From the NCBI GenBank assembly GCA_021802745.1, contig JAJZRK010000137.1:1-8465 (forward strand): a DNA stretch of 8,465 nucleotides, read 5' to 3'. Positions within the stretch are counted from its first letter, which is position 1. Each line of letters begins with the position of its first letter. Both the position numbers and the translations under genes were made by a program. Positions 6,694-8,465 of the stretch are shown one piece after another. Source of the DNA: a bacterium. GTDB taxonomy: Bacteria > Gemmatimonadota > Gemmatimonadetes > Gemmatimonadales > Gemmatimonadaceae. Below the pieces are notes generated by a model. It worked only from the letters and a program-made list of their open reading frames with translations. It was not told the DNA's origin and did no database searches.

Positions 6694-7965
6694 CTACTCG
6701 TGCCGCAGCGCCGCCACCGGATCAAGCCGCGCCGCCTTGAGCGCGGGGAGCATGCCGAACACGATGCCGGTGAAGGCGCTCGTGGCCAGCGCGGCCACCA
6801 CGGCCAGCGGCGGCACCGACGACGCGATCGGCGTGAACGCCCTTATCGCGAACGACCCGGCCCACCCGACGATGAGGCCGATGGCGGCGCCGGTGGCGGT
6901 GAGCGTCACCGCCTCGACGAGGAACTGCCAGAGGATCACGCCGCTCGTCGCGCCGAGCGCCTTGCGCACGCCGATTTCCCGCGTGCGCTCGGTGACCGAG
7001 ATCATCATGATGGCGATCACGCCGACGCCGCCCACCAGCAGGCCGACGCTGCTCAGCGCGATCATCACGAGAAAGAACATCCCGAACACCTTGTTGTAGA
7101 CGTCGAACAGCTTGTCCTGCGTGAGGATCGCGAAGTTCGACTCGCGGCTCGGCCGCAGGCCGCGCATCCCGCGCAGCGCCGCCGTCACCTCGTCAATCGT
7201 CACGTCCTGCCGCGCCTCGGTGCGCGGCTTGATGACGAACGCCATCCAGCGCGTGTTCGCCCCGAGCCGGCGCTCGAGCGCGTAGATGGACGTGATGATG
7301 CGCGGCCGCTCGCCCCCCGAGAGAAAGCTCGCCTGGTCCTTGAAGACGCCGACCACCACGAACGGCCCGCCGCGATTCGCGCCCGACAGCGACGTGAGGT
7401 TCACTTCCTTGCCGAGCGCATCCTCGTCGCCGAACAGCCGCTCCTTGGCCGTCGTGTTGATCACCACCACGCGCGCCGCCGACCGCGACTCCTGCTCGGT
7501 GAACACGCGCCCGTCCACCATGTTGGGCGGATTCACGGCCGGCCAGTTGGCCGTCACGCCGGCCACCTGCACGTTGGCGAGCTGCTTGTCGCGATACTTG
7601 GCCGCTGCCCCCCACCCCTGCTGGATGAGCACTTCGCCGACGTTGTCGAGGCGCTTGAGCGCCTCGGCCTCGCTGAACGTCAGCCGCGGGTTCGAGCGCC
7701 ACTTGCAGGTGTCGCCGCTGTCGTCGCACGCCTCGAAGACAATGGGGAAGCGCTGCACGAAGAACGTCGTCGGCCCGGCGGCCTCGAACTGCCTGGCCAC
7801 GCTCTCGTTGATGCCGTGCACGGTGGCGGAGATGAGCACCACCACGAAGACGCCGACGGCGACGCCGAGGATGGTGAGCGCCGCGCGCACGCGGTTGGCC
7901 TTCATGGCATCGAGGGCGATGGTCACACCCTCGAGGGACATCCGCAGCGTATCGAGGAGGCGCAT
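6694..7965 (-). CDS. MacB/FtsX-family ABC transporter permease
   Basis: A 423-residue permease subunit with the MacB layout: a cytoplasmic amphipathic start, membrane helix 1 (about 26-50), a large periplasmic MacB_PCD domain (about 50-290), then three helices (about 295-320, 346-373, 387-410). The FtsX core appears as V311-G-G-V-G-V-I-A-I-M-M-I-S-V-T-E-R-T-R-E-I-G-V-R-K-A-L-G-A (to about 339), and the C-terminus has the usual A-R-L-D-P-V-A-A-L-R. There is no ATPase domain, so a separate LolD/MacB-type ATPase is needed. Such type VII ABC systems work by mechanotransmission across the periplasm rather than by moving substrate through the membrane; the cargo here is unknown. Cys80 and Cys87 in the periplasmic domain could form a disulfide. 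ATG 7965 was chosen because AGGAG lies eight bases upstream; the frame also has a GTG at 7974, too close to that site. It follows the preceding permease gene by five bases. Confidence 0.9.
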   Translation of the reverse strand: MRLLDTLRMSLEGVTIALDAMKANRVRAALTILGVAVGVFVVVLISATVHGINESVARQFEAAGPTTFFVQRFPIVFEACDDSGDTCKWRSNPRLTFSEAEALKRLDNVGEVLIQQGWGAAAKYRDKQLANVQVAGVTANWPAVNPPNMVDGRVFTEQESRSAARVVVINTTAKERLFGDEDALGKEVNLTSLSGANRGGPFVVVGVFKDQASFLSGGERPRIITSIYALERRLGANTRWMAFVIKPRTEARQDVTIDEVTAALRGMRGLRPSRESNFAILTQDKLFDVYNKVFGMFFLVMIALSSVGLLVGGVGVIAIMMISVTERTREIGVRKALGATSGVILWQFLVEAVTLTATGAAIGLIVGWAGSFAIRAFTPIASSVPPLAVVAALATSAFTGIVFGMLPALKAARLDPVAALRHE

Positions 7966-7970
7966 GCCCG

Positions 7971-8465
7971 TCACTCCTGCCGCAGCGCGGCCACGGGGTC
8001 GAGCAGCGACGCGCGGCTCGCGGGGTAGACGCCCGACACGATGCCCACGCCGGCGCCGATGAGCACGCCCACGGCAATGGACCACGGCGCCACATACGTG
8101 GGCATCGGGGTCGTCGTGCGAATGAGCATTGCCGCCCCGGCGCCGAGGGCGATGCCCATGGCCGCGCCAAAGGTGCTGAGCGTCGCCGATTCGATGAGGA
8201 ACTGGATGAGGATGTCGCGCCGCTTGGCGCCCAGCGCCTTGCGGATGCCGATCTCATGCGTGCGCTCGGCGACGGCCACGAGCATGATGTTCATGATGAC
8301 GATGGCGCCGACGACAAGGCCGATGGCGGGCAGGGCGACGCCGGCCAGCACAAGGTACTGCTTGATCTTGTTCCAGAACTCGAGCGCGGTGTCGGACGTC
8401 TCGAGGACGAAGTTGTCCTTCTGCGCCGGGCGCAGCTGGTGCCGGGCGCGCATGACGGACCGCAC
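7971..8465 (-). CDS. MacB/FtsX-family ABC transporter permease, C-terminal part (N-terminus outside the window)
   Basis: The frame is open from the window edge for 164 residues to a TGA at 7973-7971. It covers the end of the periplasmic domain and the last three membrane helices. The FtsX core is plain: V-V-G-A-I-V-I-M-N-I-M-L-V-A-V-A-E-R-T-H-E-I-G-I-R-K-A-L-G-A-K-R-R-D-I-L, followed by Q-F-L-I-E-S, and the end S-L-L-D-P-V-A-A-L-R-Q-E. It aligns throughout with the C-terminus of the next gene, so the two are paralogues in tandem, probably a heterodimeric permease pair. The first codon seen (GTG at 8465) is just where the window cuts and is not a proposed start. Its M-N-I-M-L-V form is closer to the MacB consensus than the downstream copy, which has I-A-I-M-M-I. 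An ATPase and a membrane-fusion protein are expected further upstream, beyond the window. Confidence 0.9.
   Translation of the reverse strand: MRSVMRARHQLRPAQKDNFVLETSDTALEFWNKIKQYLVLAGVALPAIGLVVGAIVIMNIMLVAVAERTHEIGIRKALGAKRRDILIQFLIESATLSTFGAAMGIALGAGAAMLIRTTTPMPTYVAPWSIAVGVLIGAGVGIVSGVYPASRASLLDPVAALRQE
7974..7978 (-). promoter_or_regulatory. Ribosome-binding site of the second MacB-type permease
   Basis: AGGAG on the minus strand runs into the TGA of the upstream permease gene (AGGAGTGA) and lies eight bases before the ATG at 7965. The overlap of this site with the stop codon implies coupled translation of the two permeases and fixes the start. Confidence 0.75.

Noticed and set aside
5674..8028. 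A 784-codon open frame on the + strand running opposite the permease genes.
   Set aside because: It is a mirror of the high-GC minus-strand genes: the product is dominated by Arg, His, Asp, Ala and Gly without hydrophobic or domain pattern, and it spans three intact opposing coding regions and a gap.
1..8465. Search for insertion sequences, tRNA or rRNA genes, CRISPR repeats and phage or defence genes.
   Set aside because: No transposase-like product, terminal inverted repeats, regularly spaced repeats or tRNA-like cloverleaf were seen; the window is covered by ordinary transport and signalling genes.

Overview
The window is very GC-rich (roughly two thirds G+C by eye), densely coding, and comes from a didermic (outer-membrane) bacterium: it carries an Mla-type lipid-transport operon with an outer-membrane-style lipoprotein, plus MacB/FtsX-type permeases. 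The gene style (tandem MacB-like permeases without an attached ATPase, PAS-rich hybrid kinases with a two-helix anchor) would fit Gemmatimonadota or a similar high-GC soil phylum. That assignment is an inference, since there is no rRNA or marker gene here.

Layout: positions 1-185 hold the C-terminal tail of an unrecognised + strand gene. A 33-bp gap then leads to a + strand hybrid sensor histidine kinase (219-2798; two membrane helices, three PAS domains, HisKA, HATPase, receiver domain). It converges on a block of six minus-strand genes that fills the rest of the window. Read in the direction of transcription (right to left), these are: the end of a MacB-type permease (8465-7971, cut by the window edge), a second MacB-type permease (7965-6694), a 228-bp gap with a GC-rich hairpin, then four genes: STAS-MlaE permease (6465-5314), MlaF ATPase (5317-4547), MlaD/MCE protein (4550-3558) and a PqiC/ABC_trans_aux lipoprotein (3561-2854). 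Each junction inside the four-gene set is a 4-base start/stop overlap (ATGA, GTGA, ATGA), so they are very likely one translationally coupled operon.

How they work together: MlaE and MlaF would form the inner-membrane ABC core, and the STAS domain fused to MlaE would replace the separate MlaB subunit. The MCE protein would form the periplasmic lipid-binding ring, and the lipoprotein would link to the outer membrane or assist transfer, giving a phospholipid/hydrophobic-molecule transporter between the membranes. The MacB-type permeases upstream probably need an ATPase encoded beyond the right edge and may export peptides, lipids or drugs. The hybrid kinase shows no visible partner or DNA-binding output, and a link to envelope transport is not supported by anything except position.

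I see no mobile element, CRISPR array, rRNA or tRNA. The window looks like ordinary chromosomal envelope-transport and signalling genes. The most notable points are the STAS-MlaE fusion, the combination of Mla core with PqiC-type lipoprotein, and the structured gap between the two transporter blocks.
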